From contig JBAWUJ010000075.1 in assembly GCA_037176705.1 (NCBI GenBank), positions 62,001 through 126,000 on the forward strand: a stretch of 64,000 nt of DNA, given 5' to 3'. A program made the position numbers and the translations under genes. The stretch is from Molossus alvarezi. Lineage: Eukaryota; Chordata; Mammalia; Chiroptera; Molossidae. A model generated the notes under the pieces. It saw only the letters and a list, made by a program, of their open reading frames with translations, had not been told where the DNA came from and did not search any database. This document shows, one piece after another, positions 33,366-45,780 of the stretch (position 1 is the stretch's first letter; the number at the start of each line of letters is the position of its first letter).

Positions 33366-33834
33366 CGCCGCTCCTTTTTGGTCCCCCCACAGCCAGCCAG
33401 CTGCGCACCTGCCGCGCTTCGGGCCGAGGGCCACGCAGCCCACGCACGCACGCGCCCCAGCCCACGCCGGGGGCCGAGCGAGGGAATCTGGGGCCCAGAG
33501 GGGATCCCCCCACGCCCCAGCAGCACACCAGCAGGCCGCCGCGCAAGGCGCCGCAACTCGCGGGCGCCCGCGCCCGCCGGTGGGGCAGCGCAGCCCCGTG
33601 GGCGGACCCCCGGCCCCCCAGGCGCAGACCTTGGGGCCCCTGGACTGCGCATGCGCGGCCTGCCGAGCTCCGCGGTGAGGACCTGGTTCGAGGCTGGGCG
33701 GGACGGACCGCGCGCCTGGGTCCCCGAGAGCTGAGAGGGGCCGGTCCGCGCTCCGCCTGGCGGCCGGGGGGGCTGCCCGGGGGGCTGCCAGCCCCGGCGC
33801 TGGACTCTTAGGGCGCCTGGAGGCGGCCGCCAAC

Positions 33835-33955
33835 GTCTCCGGCCATACCACCCTGAACGCGCCCGATCTCGTGGGATCTGGGAAGCTAAGCAGGGTCGGG
33901 CCCGGTCAGGACTTGGATGGGAGACCGCCTGGGAATGCCGGGTGCTGTAGGCTTT
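33835..33955 (+). rRNA. 5S rRNA-type gene copy 58
   Basis: Majority gene. One G lost at 34059-34062 and one C gained at 34156-34159, so the unit is again 591 bp. Confidence 0.9.
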
Positions 33956-34425
33956 CGCCGCTCCTTTTTGGTCCCCCCACAGCCAGCCAGCTGCGCACCT
34001 GCCGCGCTTCGGGCCGAGGGCCACGCAGCCCACGCACGCACGCGCCCCAGCCCACGCCGGGGCCGAGCGAGGGAATCTGGGGCCCAGAGGGGATCCCCCC
34101 ACGCCCCAGCAGCACACCAGCAGGCCGCCGCGCAAGGCGCCGCAACTCGCGGGCGCCCCGCGCCCGCCGGTGGGGCAGCGCAGCCCCGTGGGGCGGACCC
34201 CCGGCCCCCCAGGCGCAGACCTTGGGGCCCCTGGACTGCGCATGCGCGGCCTGCCGAGCTCCGCGGTGAGGACCTGGTTCGAGGCTGGGCGGGACGGACC
34301 GCGCGCCTGGGTCCCCGAGAGCTGAGAGGGGCCGGTCCGCGCTCCGCCTGGCGGCCGGGGGGGCTGCCCGGGGGGCTGCCAGCCCCGGCGCTGGACTCTT
34401 AGGGCGCCTGGAGGCGGCCGCCAAC

Positions 34426-34546
34426 GTCTCCGGCCATACCACCCTGAACGCGCCCGATCTCGTGGGATCTGGGAAGCTAAGCAGGGTCGGGCCCGGTCAG
34501 GACTTGGATGGGAGACCGCCTGGGAATGCCGGGTGCTGTAGGCTTT
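34426..34546 (+). rRNA. 5S rRNA-type gene copy 59
   Basis: Majority gene. Extra GA near 34787-34790 and one C lost just after; 592 bp. Confidence 0.9.
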
Positions 34547-35017
34547 CGCCGCTCCTTTTTGGTCCCCCCACAGCCAGCCAGCTGCGCACCTGCCGCGCTT
34601 CGGGCCGAGGGCCACGCAGCCCACGCACGCACGCGCCCCAGCCCACGCCGGGGGCCGAGCGAGGGAATCTGGGGCCCAGAGGGGATCCCCCCACGCCCCA
34701 GCAGCACACCAGCAGGCCGCCGCGCAAGGCGCCGCAACTCGCGGGCGCCCGCGCCCGCCGGTGGGGCAGCGCAGCCCCGTGGGGCGGAGACCCCCGGCCC
34801 CCAGGCGCAGACCTTGGGGCCCCTGGACTGCGCATGCGCGGCCTGCCGAGCTCCGCGGTGAGGACCTGGTTCGAGGCTGGGCGGGACGGACCGCGCGCCT
34901 GGGTCCCCGAGAGCTGAGAGGGGCCGGTCCGCGCTCCGCCTGGCGGCCGGGGGGGCTGCCCGGGGGGCTGCCAGCCCCGGCGCTGGACTCTTAGGGCGCC
35001 TGGAGGCGGCCGCCAAC

Positions 35018-35138
35018 GTCTCCGGCCATACCACCCTGAACGCGCCCGATCTCGTGGGATCTGGGAAGCTAAGCAGGGTCGGGCCCGGTCAGGACTTGGA
35101 TGGGAGACCGCCTGGGAATGCCGGGTGCTGTAGGCTTT
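35018..35138 (+). rRNA. 5S rRNA-type gene copy 60
   Basis: Majority gene. G5 instead of G6 at 35553-35557; 590 bp. Last unit of the indel cluster. Confidence 0.9.
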
Positions 35139-35607
35139 CGCCGCTCCTTTTTGGTCCCCCCACAGCCAGCCAGCTGCGCACCTGCCGCGCTTCGGGCCGA
35201 GGGCCACGCAGCCCACGCACGCACGCGCCCCAGCCCACGCCGGGGGCCGAGCGAGGGAATCTGGGGCCCAGAGGGGATCCCCCCACGCCCCAGCAGCACA
35301 CCAGCAGGCCGCCGCGCAAGGCGCCGCAACTCGCGGGCGCCCGCGCCCGCCGGTGGGGCAGCGCAGCCCCGTGGGGCGGACCCCCGGCCCCCCAGGCGCA
35401 GACCTTGGGGCCCCTGGACTGCGCATGCGCGGCCTGCCGAGCTCCGCGGTGAGGACCTGGTTCGAGGCTGGGCGGGACGGACCGCGCGCCTGGGTCCCCG
35501 AGAGCTGAGAGGGGCCGGTCCGCGCTCCGCCTGGCGGCCGGGGGGGCTGCCCGGGGGCTGCCAGCCCAGGCGCTGGACTCTTAGGGCGCCTGGAGGCGGC
35601 CGCCAAC

Positions 35608-35728
35608 GTCTCCGGCCATACCACCCTGAACGCGCCCGATCTCGTGGGATCTGGGAAGCTAAGCAGGGTCGGGCCCGGTCAGGACTTGGATGGGAGACCG
35701 CCTGGGAATGCCGGGTGCTGTAGGCTTT
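35608..35728 (+). rRNA. 5S rRNA-type gene copy 61
   Basis: Majority gene, standard spacer, base -40 C. Confidence 0.9.
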
Positions 35729-36198
35729 CGCCGCTCCTTTTTGGTCCCCCCACAGCCAGCCAGCTGCGCACCTGCCGCGCTTCGGGCCGAGGGCCACGCA
35801 GCCCACGCACGCACGCGCCCCAGCCCACGCCGGGGGCCGAGCGAGGGAATCTGGGGCCCAGAGGGGATCCCCCCACGCCCCAGCAGCACACCAGCAGGCC
35901 GCCGCGCAAGGCGCCGCAACTCGCGGGCGCCCGCGCCCGCCGGTGGGGCAGCGCAGCCCCGTGGGGCGGACCCCCGGCCCCCCAGGCGCAGACCTTGGGG
36001 CCCCTGGACTGCGCATGCGCGGCCTGCCGAGCTCCGCGGTGAGGACCTGGTTCGAGGCTGGGCGGGACGGACCGCGCGCCTGGGTCCCCGAGAGCTGAGA
36101 GGGGCCGGTCCGCGCTCCGCCTGGCGGCCGGGGGGGCTGCCCGGGGGGCTGCCAGCCCCGGCGCTGGACTCTTAGGGCGCCTGGAGGCGGCCGCCAAC

Positions 36199-36319
36199 GT
36201 CTCCGGCCATACCACCCTGAACGCGCCCGATCTCGTGGGATCTGGGAAGCTAAGCAGGGTCGGGCCCGGTCAGGACTTGGATGGGAGACCGCCTGGGAAT
36301 GCCGGGTGCTGTAGGCTTT
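36199..36319 (+). rRNA. 5S rRNA-type gene copy 62
   Basis: Majority gene, standard spacer, base -40 A. Confidence 0.9.
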
Positions 36320-36789
36320 CGCCGCTCCTTTTTGGTCCCCCCACAGCCAGCCAGCTGCGCACCTGCCGCGCTTCGGGCCGAGGGCCACGCAGCCCACGCA
36401 CGCACGCGCCCCAGCCCACGCCGGGGGCCGAGCGAGGGAATCTGGGGCCCAGAGGGGATCCCCCCACGCCCCAGCAGCACACCAGCAGGCCGCCGCGCAA
36501 GGCGCCGCAACTCGCGGGCGCCCGCGCCCGCCGGTGGGGCAGCGCAGCCCCGTGGGGCGGACCCCCGGCCCCCCAGGCGCAGACCTTGGGGCCCCTGGAC
36601 TGCGCATGCGCGGCCTGCCGAGCTCCGCGGTGAGGACCTGGTTCGAGGCTGGGCGGGACGGACCGCGCGCCTGGGTCCCCGAGAGCTGAGAGGGGCCGGT
36701 CCGCGCTCCGCCTGGCGGCCGGGGGGGCTGCCCGGGGGGCTGCCAGCCCAGGCGCTGGACTCTTAGGGCGCCTGGAGGCGGCCGCCAAC

Positions 36790-36910
36790 GTCTCCGGCCA
36801 TACCACCCTGAACGCGCCCGATCTCGTGGGATCTGGGAAGCTAAGCAGGGTCGGGCCCGGTCAGGACTTGGATGGGAGACCGCCTGGGAATGCCGGGTGC
36901 TGTAGGCTTT
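36790..36910 (+). rRNA. 5S rRNA-type gene copy 63
   Basis: Majority gene, standard spacer, base -40 A. Confidence 0.9.
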
Positions 36911-37380
36911 CGCCGCTCCTTTTTGGTCCCCCCACAGCCAGCCAGCTGCGCACCTGCCGCGCTTCGGGCCGAGGGCCACGCAGCCCACGCACGCACGCGC
37001 CCCAGCCCACGCCGGGGGCCGAGCGAGGGAATCTGGGGCCCAGAGGGGATCCCCCCACGCCCCAGCAGCACACCAGCAGGCCGCCGCGCAAGGCGCCGCA
37101 ACTCGCGGGCGCCCGCGCCCGCCGGTGGGGCAGCGCAGCCCCGTGGGGCGGACCCCCGGCCCCCCAGGCGCAGACCTTGGGGCCCCTGGACTGCGCATGC
37201 GCGGCCTGCCGAGCTCCGCGGTGAGGACCTGGTTCGAGGCTGGGCGGGACGGACCGCGCGCCTGGGTCCCCGAGAGCTGAGAGGGGCCGGTCCGCGCTCC
37301 GCCTGGCGGCCGGGGGGGCTGCCCGGGGGGCTGCCAGCCCAGGCGCTGGACTCTTAGGGCGCCTGGAGGCGGCCGCCAAC

Positions 37381-37501
37381 GTCTCCGGCCATACCACCCT
37401 GAACGCGCCCGATCTCGTGGGATCTGGGAAGCTAAGCAGGGTCGGGCCCGGTCAGGACTTGGATGGGAGACCGCCTGGGAATGCCGGGTGCTGTAGGCTT
37501 T
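37381..37501 (+). rRNA. 5S rRNA-type gene copy 64
   Basis: Majority gene. Spacer has CAACTCCCGG and GCGCCCGGGTCC, base -40 C. Confidence 0.9.
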
Positions 37502-37971
37502 CGCCGCTCCTTTTTGGTCCCCCCACAGCCAGCCAGCTGCGCACCTGCCGCGCTTCGGGCCGAGGGCCACGCAGCCCACGCACGCACGCGCCCCAGCCCA
37601 CGCCGGGGGCCGAGCGAGGGAATCTGGGGCCCAGAGGGGATCCCCCCACGCCCCAGCAGCACACCAGCAGGCCGCCGCGCAAGGCGCCGCAACTCCCGGG
37701 CGCCCGCGCCCGCCGGTGGGGCAGCGCAGCCCCGTGGGGCGGACCCCCGGCCCCCCAGGCGCAGACCTTGGGGCCCCTGGACTGCGCATGCGCGGCCTGC
37801 CGAGCTCCGCGGTGAGGACCTGGTTCGAGGCTGGGCGGGACGGACCGCGCGCCCGGGTCCCCGAGAGCTGAGAGGGGCCGGTCCGCGCTCCGCCTGGCGG
37901 CCGGGGGGGCTGCCCGGGGGGCTGCCAGCCCCGGCGCTGGACTCTTAGGGCGCCTGGAGGCGGCCGCCAAC

Positions 37972-38092
37972 GTCTCCGGCCATACCACCCTGAACGCGCC
38001 CGATCTCGTGGGATCTGGGAAGCTAAGCAGGGTCGGGCCCGGTCAGGACTTGGATGGGAGACCGCCTGGGAATGCCGGGTGCTGTAGGCTTT
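37972..38092 (+). rRNA. 5S rRNA-type gene copy 65
   Basis: Majority gene, C9 spacer, 594 bp. Confidence 0.9.
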
Positions 38093-38565
38093 CGCCGCTC
38101 CTTTTTGGTCCCCCCACAGCCAGCCAGCTGCGCACCTGCCGCGCTTCGGGCCGAGGGCCACGCAGCCCACGCACGCACGCGCCCCAGCCCACGCCGGGGG
38201 CCGAGCGAGGGAATCTGGGGCCCAGAGGGGATCCCCCCACGCCCCAGCAGCACACCAGCAGGCCGCCGCGCAAGGCGCCGCAACTCGCGGGCGCCCGCGC
38301 CCCCCCCCGGTGGGGCAGCGCAGCCCCGTGGGGCGGACCCCCGGCCCCCCAGGCGCAGACCTTGGGGCCCCTGGACTGCGCATGCGCGGCCTGCCGAGCT
38401 CCGCGGTGAGGACCTGGTTCGAGGCTGGGCGGGACGGACCGCGCGCCTGGGTCCCCGAGAGCTGAGAGGGGCCGGTCCGCGCTCCGCCTGGCGGCCGGGG
38501 GGGCTGCCCGGGGGGCTGCCAGCCCCGGCGCTGGACTCTTAGGGCGCCTGGAGGCGGCCGCCAAC

Positions 38566-38686
38566 GTCTCCGGCCATACCACCCTGAACGCGCCCGATCT
38601 CGTGGGATCTGGGAAGCTAAGCAGGGTCGGGCCCGGTCAGGACTTGGATGGGAGACCGCCTGGGAATGCCGGGTGCTGTAGGCTTT
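38566..38686 (+). rRNA. 5S rRNA-type gene copy 66
   Basis: Majority gene, standard spacer, base -40 C. Confidence 0.9.
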
Positions 38687-39156
38687 CGCCGCTCCTTTTT
38701 GGTCCCCCCACAGCCAGCCAGCTGCGCACCTGCCGCGCTTCGGGCCGAGGGCCACGCAGCCCACGCACGCACGCGCCCCAGCCCACGCCGGGGGCCGAGC
38801 GAGGGAATCTGGGGCCCAGAGGGGATCCCCCCACGCCCCAGCAGCACACCAGCAGGCCGCCGCGCAAGGCGCCGCAACTCGCGGGCGCCCGCGCCCGCCG
38901 GTGGGGCAGCGCAGCCCCGTGGGGCGGACCCCCGGCCCCCCAGGCGCAGACCTTGGGGCCCCTGGACTGCGCATGCGCGGCCTGCCGAGCTCCGCGGTGA
39001 GGACCTGGTTCGAGGCTGGGCGGGACGGACCGCGCGCCTGGGTCCCCGAGAGCTGAGAGGGGCCGGTCCGCGCTCCGCCTGGCGGCCGGGGGGGCTGCCC
39101 GGGGGGCTGCCAGCCCCGGCGCTGGACTCTTAGGGCGCCTGGAGGCGGCCGCCAAC

Positions 39157-39277
39157 GTCTCCGGCCATACCACCCTGAACGCGCCCGATCTCGTGGGATC
39201 TGGGAAGCTAAGCAGGGTCGGGCCCGGTCAGGACTTGGATGGGAGACCGCCTGGGAATGCCGGGTGCTGTAGGCTTT
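39157..39277 (+). rRNA. 5S rRNA-type gene copy 67
   Basis: Majority gene, standard spacer, base -40 C. Confidence 0.9.
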
Positions 39278-39747
39278 CGCCGCTCCTTTTTGGTCCCCCC
39301 ACAGCCAGCCAGCTGCGCACCTGCCGCGCTTCGGGCCGAGGGCCACGCAGCCCACGCACGCACGCGCCCCAGCCCACGCCGGGGGCCGAGCGAGGGAATC
39401 TGGGGCCCAGAGGGGATCCCCCCACGCCCCAGCAGCACACCAGCAGGCCGCCGCGCAAGGCGCCGCAACTCGCGGGCGCCCGCGCCCGCCGGTGGGGCAG
39501 CGCAGCCCCGTGGGGCGGACCCCCGGCCCCCCAGGCGCAGACCTTGGGGCCCCTGGACTGCGCATGCGCGGCCTGCCGAGCTCCGCGGTGAGGACCTGGT
39601 TCGAGGCTGGGCGGGACGGACCGCGCGCCTGGGTCCCCGAGAGCTGAGAGGGGCCGGTCCGCGCTCCGCCTGGCGGCCGGGGGGGCTGCCCGGGGGGCTG
39701 CCAGCCCCGGCGCTGGACTCTTAGGGCGCCTGGAGGCGGCCGCCAAC

Positions 39748-39868
39748 GTCTCCGGCCATACCACCCTGAACGCGCCCGATCTCGTGGGATCTGGGAAGCT
39801 AAGCAGGGTCGGGCCCGGTCAGGACTTGGATGGGAGACCGCCTGGGAATGCCGGGTGCTGTAGGCTTT
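39748..39868 (+). rRNA. 5S rRNA-type gene copy 68
   Basis: Majority gene, standard spacer, base -40 A. Confidence 0.9.
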
Positions 39869-40338
39869 CGCCGCTCCTTTTTGGTCCCCCCACAGCCAGC
39901 CAGCTGCGCACCTGCCGCGCTTCGGGCCGAGGGCCACGCAGCCCACGCACGCACGCGCCCCAGCCCACGCCGGGGGCCGAGCGAGGGAATCTGGGGCCCA
40001 GAGGGGATCCCCCCACGCCCCAGCAGCACACCAGCAGGCCGCCGCGCAAGGCGCCGCAACTCGCGGGCGCCCGCGCCCGCCGGTGGGGCAGCGCAGCCCC
40101 GTGGGGCGGACCCCCGGCCCCCCAGGCGCAGACCTTGGGGCCCCTGGACTGCGCATGCGCGGCCTGCCGAGCTCCGCGGTGAGGACCTGGTTCGAGGCTG
40201 GGCGGGACGGACCGCGCGCCTGGGTCCCCGAGAGCTGAGAGGGGCCGGTCCGCGCTCCGCCTGGCGGCCGGGGGGGCTGCCCGGGGGGCTGCCAGCCCAG
40301 GCGCTGGACTCTTAGGGCGCCTGGAGGCGGCCGCCAAC

Positions 40339-40459
40339 GTCTCCGGCCATACCACCCTGAACGCGCCCGATCTCGTGGGATCTGGGAAGCTAAGCAGGGT
40401 CGGGCCCGGTCAGGACTTGGATGGGAGACCGCCTGGGAATGCCGGGTGCTGTAGGCTTT
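40339..40459 (+). rRNA. 5S rRNA-type gene copy 69
   Basis: Majority gene, standard spacer, base -40 C. Confidence 0.9.
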
Positions 40460-40929
40460 CGCCGCTCCTTTTTGGTCCCCCCACAGCCAGCCAGCTGCGC
40501 ACCTGCCGCGCTTCGGGCCGAGGGCCACGCAGCCCACGCACGCACGCGCCCCAGCCCACGCCGGGGGCCGAGCGAGGGAATCTGGGGCCCAGAGGGGATC
40601 CCCCCACGCCCCAGCAGCACACCAGCAGGCCGCCGCGCAAGGCGCCGCAACTCGCGGGCGCCCGCGCCCGCCGGTGGGGCAGCGCAGCCCCGTGGGGCGG
40701 ACCCCCGGCCCCCCAGGCGCAGACCTTGGGGCCCCTGGACTGCGCATGCGCGGCCTGCCGAGCTCCGCGGTGAGGACCTGGTTCGAGGCTGGGCGGGACG
40801 GACCGCGCGCCTGGGTCCCCGAGAGCTGAGAGGGGCCGGTCCGCGCTCCGCCTGGCGGCCGGGGGGGCTGCCCGGGGGGCTGCCAGCCCCGGCGCTGGAC
40901 TCTTAGGGCGCCTGGAGGCGGCCGCCAAC

Positions 40930-41050
40930 GTCTCCGGCCATACCACCCTGAACGCGCCCGATCTCGTGGGATCTGGGAAGCTAAGCAGGGTCGGGCCCGG
41001 TCAGGACTTGGATGGGAGACCGCCTGGGAATGCCGGGTGCTGTAGGCTTT
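40930..41050 (+). rRNA. 5S rRNA-type gene copy 70
   Basis: Majority gene, standard spacer, base -40 A. Confidence 0.9.
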
Positions 41051-41520
41051 CGCCGCTCCTTTTTGGTCCCCCCACAGCCAGCCAGCTGCGCACCTGCCGC
41101 GCTTCGGGCCGAGGGCCACGCAGCCCACGCACGCACGCGCCCCAGCCCACGCCGGGGGCCGAGCGAGGGAATCTGGGGCCCAGAGGGGATCCCCCCACGC
41201 CCCAGCAGCACACCAGCAGGCCGCCGCGCAAGGCGCCGCAACTCGCGGGCGCCCGCGCCCGCCGGTGGGGCAGCGCAGCCCCGTGGGGCGGACCCCCGGC
41301 CCCCCAGGCGCAGACCTTGGGGCCCCTGGACTGCGCATGCGCGGCCTGCCGAGCTCCGCGGTGAGGACCTGGTTCGAGGCTGGGCGGGACGGACCGCGCG
41401 CCTGGGTCCCCGAGAGCTGAGAGGGGCCGGTCCGCGCTCCGCCTGGCGGCCGGGGGGGCTGCCCGGGGGGCTGCCAGCCCAGGCGCTGGACTCTTAGGGC
41501 GCCTGGAGGCGGCCGCCAAC

Positions 41521-41641
41521 GTCTCCGGCCATACCACCCTGAACGCGCCCGATCTCGTGGGATCTGGGAAGCTAAGCAGGGTCGGGCCCGGTCAGGACTT
41601 GGATGGGAGACCGCCTGGGAATGCCGGGTGCTGTAGGCTTT
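41521..41641 (+). rRNA. 5S rRNA-type gene copy 71
   Basis: Majority gene, standard spacer, base -40 A. Confidence 0.9.
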
Positions 41642-42111
41642 CGCCGCTCCTTTTTGGTCCCCCCACAGCCAGCCAGCTGCGCACCTGCCGCGCTTCGGGC
41701 CGAGGGCCACGCAGCCCACGCACGCACGCGCCCCAGCCCACGCCGGGGGCCGAGCGAGGGAATCTGGGGCCCAGAGGGGATCCCCCCACGCCCCAGCAGC
41801 ACACCAGCAGGCCGCCGCGCAAGGCGCCGCAACTCGCGGGCGCCCGCGCCCGCCGGTGGGGCAGCGCAGCCCCGTGGGGCGGACCCCCGGCCCCCCAGGC
41901 GCAGACCTTGGGGCCCCTGGACTGCGCATGCGCGGCCTGCCGAGCTCCGCGGTGAGGACCTGGTTCGAGGCTGGGCGGGACGGACCGCGCGCCTGGGTCC
42001 CCGAGAGCTGAGAGGGGCCGGTCCGCGCTCCGCCTGGCGGCCGGGGGGGCTGCCCGGGGGGCTGCCAGCCCAGGCGCTGGACTCTTAGGGCGCCTGGAGG
42101 CGGCCGCCAAC

Positions 42112-42232
42112 GTCTCCGGCCATACCACCCTGAACGCGCCCGATCTCGTGGGATCTGGGAAGCTAAGCAGGGTCGGGCCCGGTCAGGACTTGGATGGGAG
42201 ACCGCCTGGGAATGCCGGGTGCTGTAGGCTTT
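42112..42232 (+). rRNA. 5S rRNA-type gene copy 72
   Basis: Majority gene; CAACTCCCGG spacer with normal GCGCCTGGGTCC, base -40 C. Confidence 0.9.
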
Positions 42233-42702
42233 CGCCGCTCCTTTTTGGTCCCCCCACAGCCAGCCAGCTGCGCACCTGCCGCGCTTCGGGCCGAGGGCCA
42301 CGCAGCCCACGCACGCACGCGCCCCAGCCCACGCCGGGGGCCGAGCGAGGGAATCTGGGGCCCAGAGGGGATCCCCCCACGCCCCAGCAGCACACCAGCA
42401 GGCCGCCGCGCAAGGCGCCGCAACTCCCGGGCGCCCGCGCCCGCCGGTGGGGCAGCGCAGCCCCGTGGGGCGGACCCCCGGCCCCCCAGGCGCAGACCTT
42501 GGGGCCCCTGGACTGCGCATGCGCGGCCTGCCGAGCTCCGCGGTGAGGACCTGGTTCGAGGCTGGGCGGGACGGACCGCGCGCCTGGGTCCCCGAGAGCT
42601 GAGAGGGGCCGGTCCGCGCTCCGCCTGGCGGCCGGGGGGGCTGCCCGGGGGGCTGCCAGCCCCGGCGCTGGACTCTTAGGGCGCCTGGAGGCGGCCGCCA
42701 AC

Positions 42703-42823
42703 GTCTCCGGCCATACCACCCTGAACGCGCCCGATCTCGTGGGATCTGGGAAGCTAAGCAGGGTCGGGCCCGGTCAGGACTTGGATGGGAGACCGCCTGG
42801 GAATGCCGGGTGCTGTAGGCTTT
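42703..42823 (+). rRNA. 5S rRNA-type gene copy 73
   Basis: Majority gene, standard spacer, base -40 C. Confidence 0.9.
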
Positions 42824-43293
42824 CGCCGCTCCTTTTTGGTCCCCCCACAGCCAGCCAGCTGCGCACCTGCCGCGCTTCGGGCCGAGGGCCACGCAGCCCA
42901 CGCACGCACGCGCCCCAGCCCACGCCGGGGGCCGAGCGAGGGAATCTGGGGCCCAGAGGGGATCCCCCCACGCCCCAGCAGCACACCAGCAGGCCGCCGC
43001 GCAAGGCGCCGCAACTCGCGGGCGCCCGCGCCCGCCGGTGGGGCAGCGCAGCCCCGTGGGGCGGACCCCCGGCCCCCCAGGCGCAGACCTTGGGGCCCCT
43101 GGACTGCGCATGCGCGGCCTGCCGAGCTCCGCGGTGAGGACCTGGTTCGAGGCTGGGCGGGACGGACCGCGCGCCTGGGTCCCCGAGAGCTGAGAGGGGC
43201 CGGTCCGCGCTCCGCCTGGCGGCCGGGGGGGCTGCCCGGGGGGCTGCCAGCCCCGGCGCTGGACTCTTAGGGCGCCTGGAGGCGGCCGCCAAC

Positions 43294-43414
43294 GTCTCTG
43301 GCCATACCACCCTGAACGCGCCCGATCTCGTGGGATCTGGGAAGCTAAGCAGGGTCGGGCCCGGTCAGGACTTGGATGGGAGACCGCCTGGGAATGCCGG
43401 GTGCTGTAGGCTTT
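43294..43414 (+). rRNA. 5S rRNA-type gene copy 74, C6T
   Basis: Majority gene plus C6T, which turns the C6-G113 pair of helix I into U-G next to the C5-U114 mismatch. GACC, AAGGTGCC, C8 spacer with GGGGTGGCTG; 592 bp. Confidence 0.9.
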
Positions 43415-43885
43415 CGCCGCTCCTTTTTGGTCCCCCCACAGCCAGCCAGCTGCGCACCTGCCGCGCTTCGGGCCGAGGGCCACGCAGCCCACGCACGCAC
43501 GCGCCCCAGCCCACGCCGGGGGCCGAGCGAGGGAATCTGGGGCCCAGAGGGGACCCCCCACGCCCCAGCAGCACACCAGCAGGCCGCCGCGCAAGGTGCC
43601 GCAACTCGCGGGCGCCCGCGCCCCCCCCGGTGGGGCAGCGCAGCCCCGTGGGGCGGACCCCCGGCCCCCCAGGCGCAGACCTTGGGGCCCCTGGACTGCG
43701 CATGCGCGGCCTGCCGAGCTCCGCGGTGAGGACCTGGTTCGAGGCTGGGCGGGACGGACCGCGCGCCTGGGTCCCCGAGAGCTGAGAGGGGCCGGTCCGC
43801 GCTCCGCCTGGCGGCCGGGGTGGCTGCCCGGGGGGCTGCCAGCCCCGGCGCTGGACTCTTAGGGCGCCTGGAGGCGGCCGCCAAC

Positions 43886-44006
43886 GTCTCCGGCCATACC
43901 ACCCTGAACGCGCCCGATCTCGTGGGATCTGGGAAGCTAAGCAGGGTCGGGCCCGGTCAGGACTTGGATGGGAGACCGCCTGGGAATGCCGGGTGCTGTA
44001 GGCTTT
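43886..44006 (+). rRNA. 5S rRNA-type gene copy 75
   Basis: Majority gene, standard spacer, base -40 C. Confidence 0.9.
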
Positions 44007-44476
44007 CGCCGCTCCTTTTTGGTCCCCCCACAGCCAGCCAGCTGCGCACCTGCCGCGCTTCGGGCCGAGGGCCACGCAGCCCACGCACGCACGCGCCCCA
44101 GCCCACGCCGGGGGCCGAGCGAGGGAATCTGGGGCCCAGAGGGGATCCCCCCACGCCCCAGCAGCACACCAGCAGGCCGCCGCGCAAGGCGCCGCAACTC
44201 GCGGGCGCCCGCGCCCGCCGGTGGGGCAGCGCAGCCCCGTGGGGCGGACCCCCGGCCCCCCAGGCGCAGACCTTGGGGCCCCTGGACTGCGCATGCGCGG
44301 CCTGCCGAGCTCCGCGGTGAGGACCTGGTTCGAGGCTGGGCGGGACGGACCGCGCGCCTGGGTCCCCGAGAGCTGAGAGGGGCCGGTCCGCGCTCCGCCT
44401 GGCGGCCGGGGGGGCTGCCCGGGGGGCTGCCAGCCCCGGCGCTGGACTCTTAGGGCGCCTGGAGGCGGCCGCCAAC

Positions 44477-44597
44477 GTCTCCGGCCATACCACCCTGAAC
44501 GCGCCCGATCTCGTGGGATCTGGGAAGCTAAGCAGGGTCGGGCCCGGTCAGGACTTGGATGGGAGACCGCCTGGGAATGCCGGGTGCTGTAGGCTTT
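44477..44597 (+). rRNA. 5S rRNA-type gene copy 76
   Basis: Majority gene. The 3' flank is TCGCCACTCC, shared with 46251 and 57484. Confidence 0.9.
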
Positions 44598-45067
44598 CGC
44601 CACTCCTTTTTGGTCCCCCCACAGCCAGCCAGCTGCGCACCTGCCGCGCTTCGGGCCGAGGGCCACGCAGCCCACGCACGCACGCGCCCCAGCCCACGCC
44701 GGGGGCCGAGCGAGGGAATCTGGGGCCCAGAGGGGATCCCCCCACGCCCCAGCAGCACACCAGCAGGCCGCCGCGCAAGGCGCCGCAACTCGCGGGCGCC
44801 CGCGCCCGCCGGTGGGGCAGCGCAGCCCCGTGGGGCGGACCCCCGGCCCCCCAGGCGCAGACCTTGGGGCCCCTGGACTGCGCATGCGCGGCCTGCCGAG
44901 CTCCGCGGTGAGGACCTGGTTCGAGGCTGGGCGGGACGGACCGCGCGCCTGGGTCCCCGAGAGCTGAGAGGGGCCGGTCCGCGCTCCGCCTGGCGGCCGG
45001 GGGGGCTGCCCGGGGGGCTGCCAGCCCCGGCGCTGGACTCTTAGGGCGCCTGGAGGCGGCCGCCAAC

Positions 45068-45188
45068 GTCTCTGGCCATACCACCCTGAACGCGCCCGAT
45101 CTCGTGGGATCTGGGAAGCTAAGCAGGGTCGGGCCCGGTCAGGACTTGGATGGGAGACCGCCTGGGAATGCCGGGTGCTGTAGGCTTT
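45068..45188 (+). rRNA. 5S rRNA-type gene copy 77, C6T
   Basis: C6T gene; GACC, AAGGTGCC, C8 spacer, 592 bp. Confidence 0.9.
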
Positions 45189-45659
45189 CGCCGCTCCTTT
45201 TTGGTCCCCCCACAGCCAGCCAGCTGCGCACCTGCCGCGCTTCGGGCCGAGGGCCACGCAGCCCACGCACGCACGCGCCCCAGCCCACGCCGGGGGCCGA
45301 GCGAGGGAATCTGGGGCCCAGAGGGGACCCCCCACGCCCCAGCAGCACACCAGCAGGCCGCCGCGCAAGGTGCCGCAACTCGCGGGCGCCCGCGCCCCCC
45401 CCGGTGGGGCAGCGCAGCCCCGTGGGGCGGACCCCCGGCCCCCCAGGCGCAGACCTTGGGGCCCCTGGACTGCGCATGCGCGGCCTGCCGAGCTCCGCGG
45501 TGAGGACCTGGTTCGAGGCTGGGCGGGACGGACCGCGCGCCTGGGTCCCCGAGAGCTGAGAGGGGCCGGTCCGCGCTCCGCCTGGCGGCCGGGGGGGCTG
45601 CCCGGGGGGCTGCCAGCCCCGGCGCTGGACTCTTAGGGCGCCTGGAGGCGGCCGCCAAC

Positions 45660-45780
45660 GTCTCCGGCCATACCACCCTGAACGCGCCCGATCTCGTGGG
45701 ATCTGGGAAGCTAAGCAGGGTCGGGCCCGGTCAGGACTTGGATGGGAGACCGCCTGGGAATGCCGGGTGCTGTAGGCTTT
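45660..45780 (+). rRNA. 5S rRNA-type gene copy 78
   Basis: Majority gene, standard spacer, base -40 C. Confidence 0.9.
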
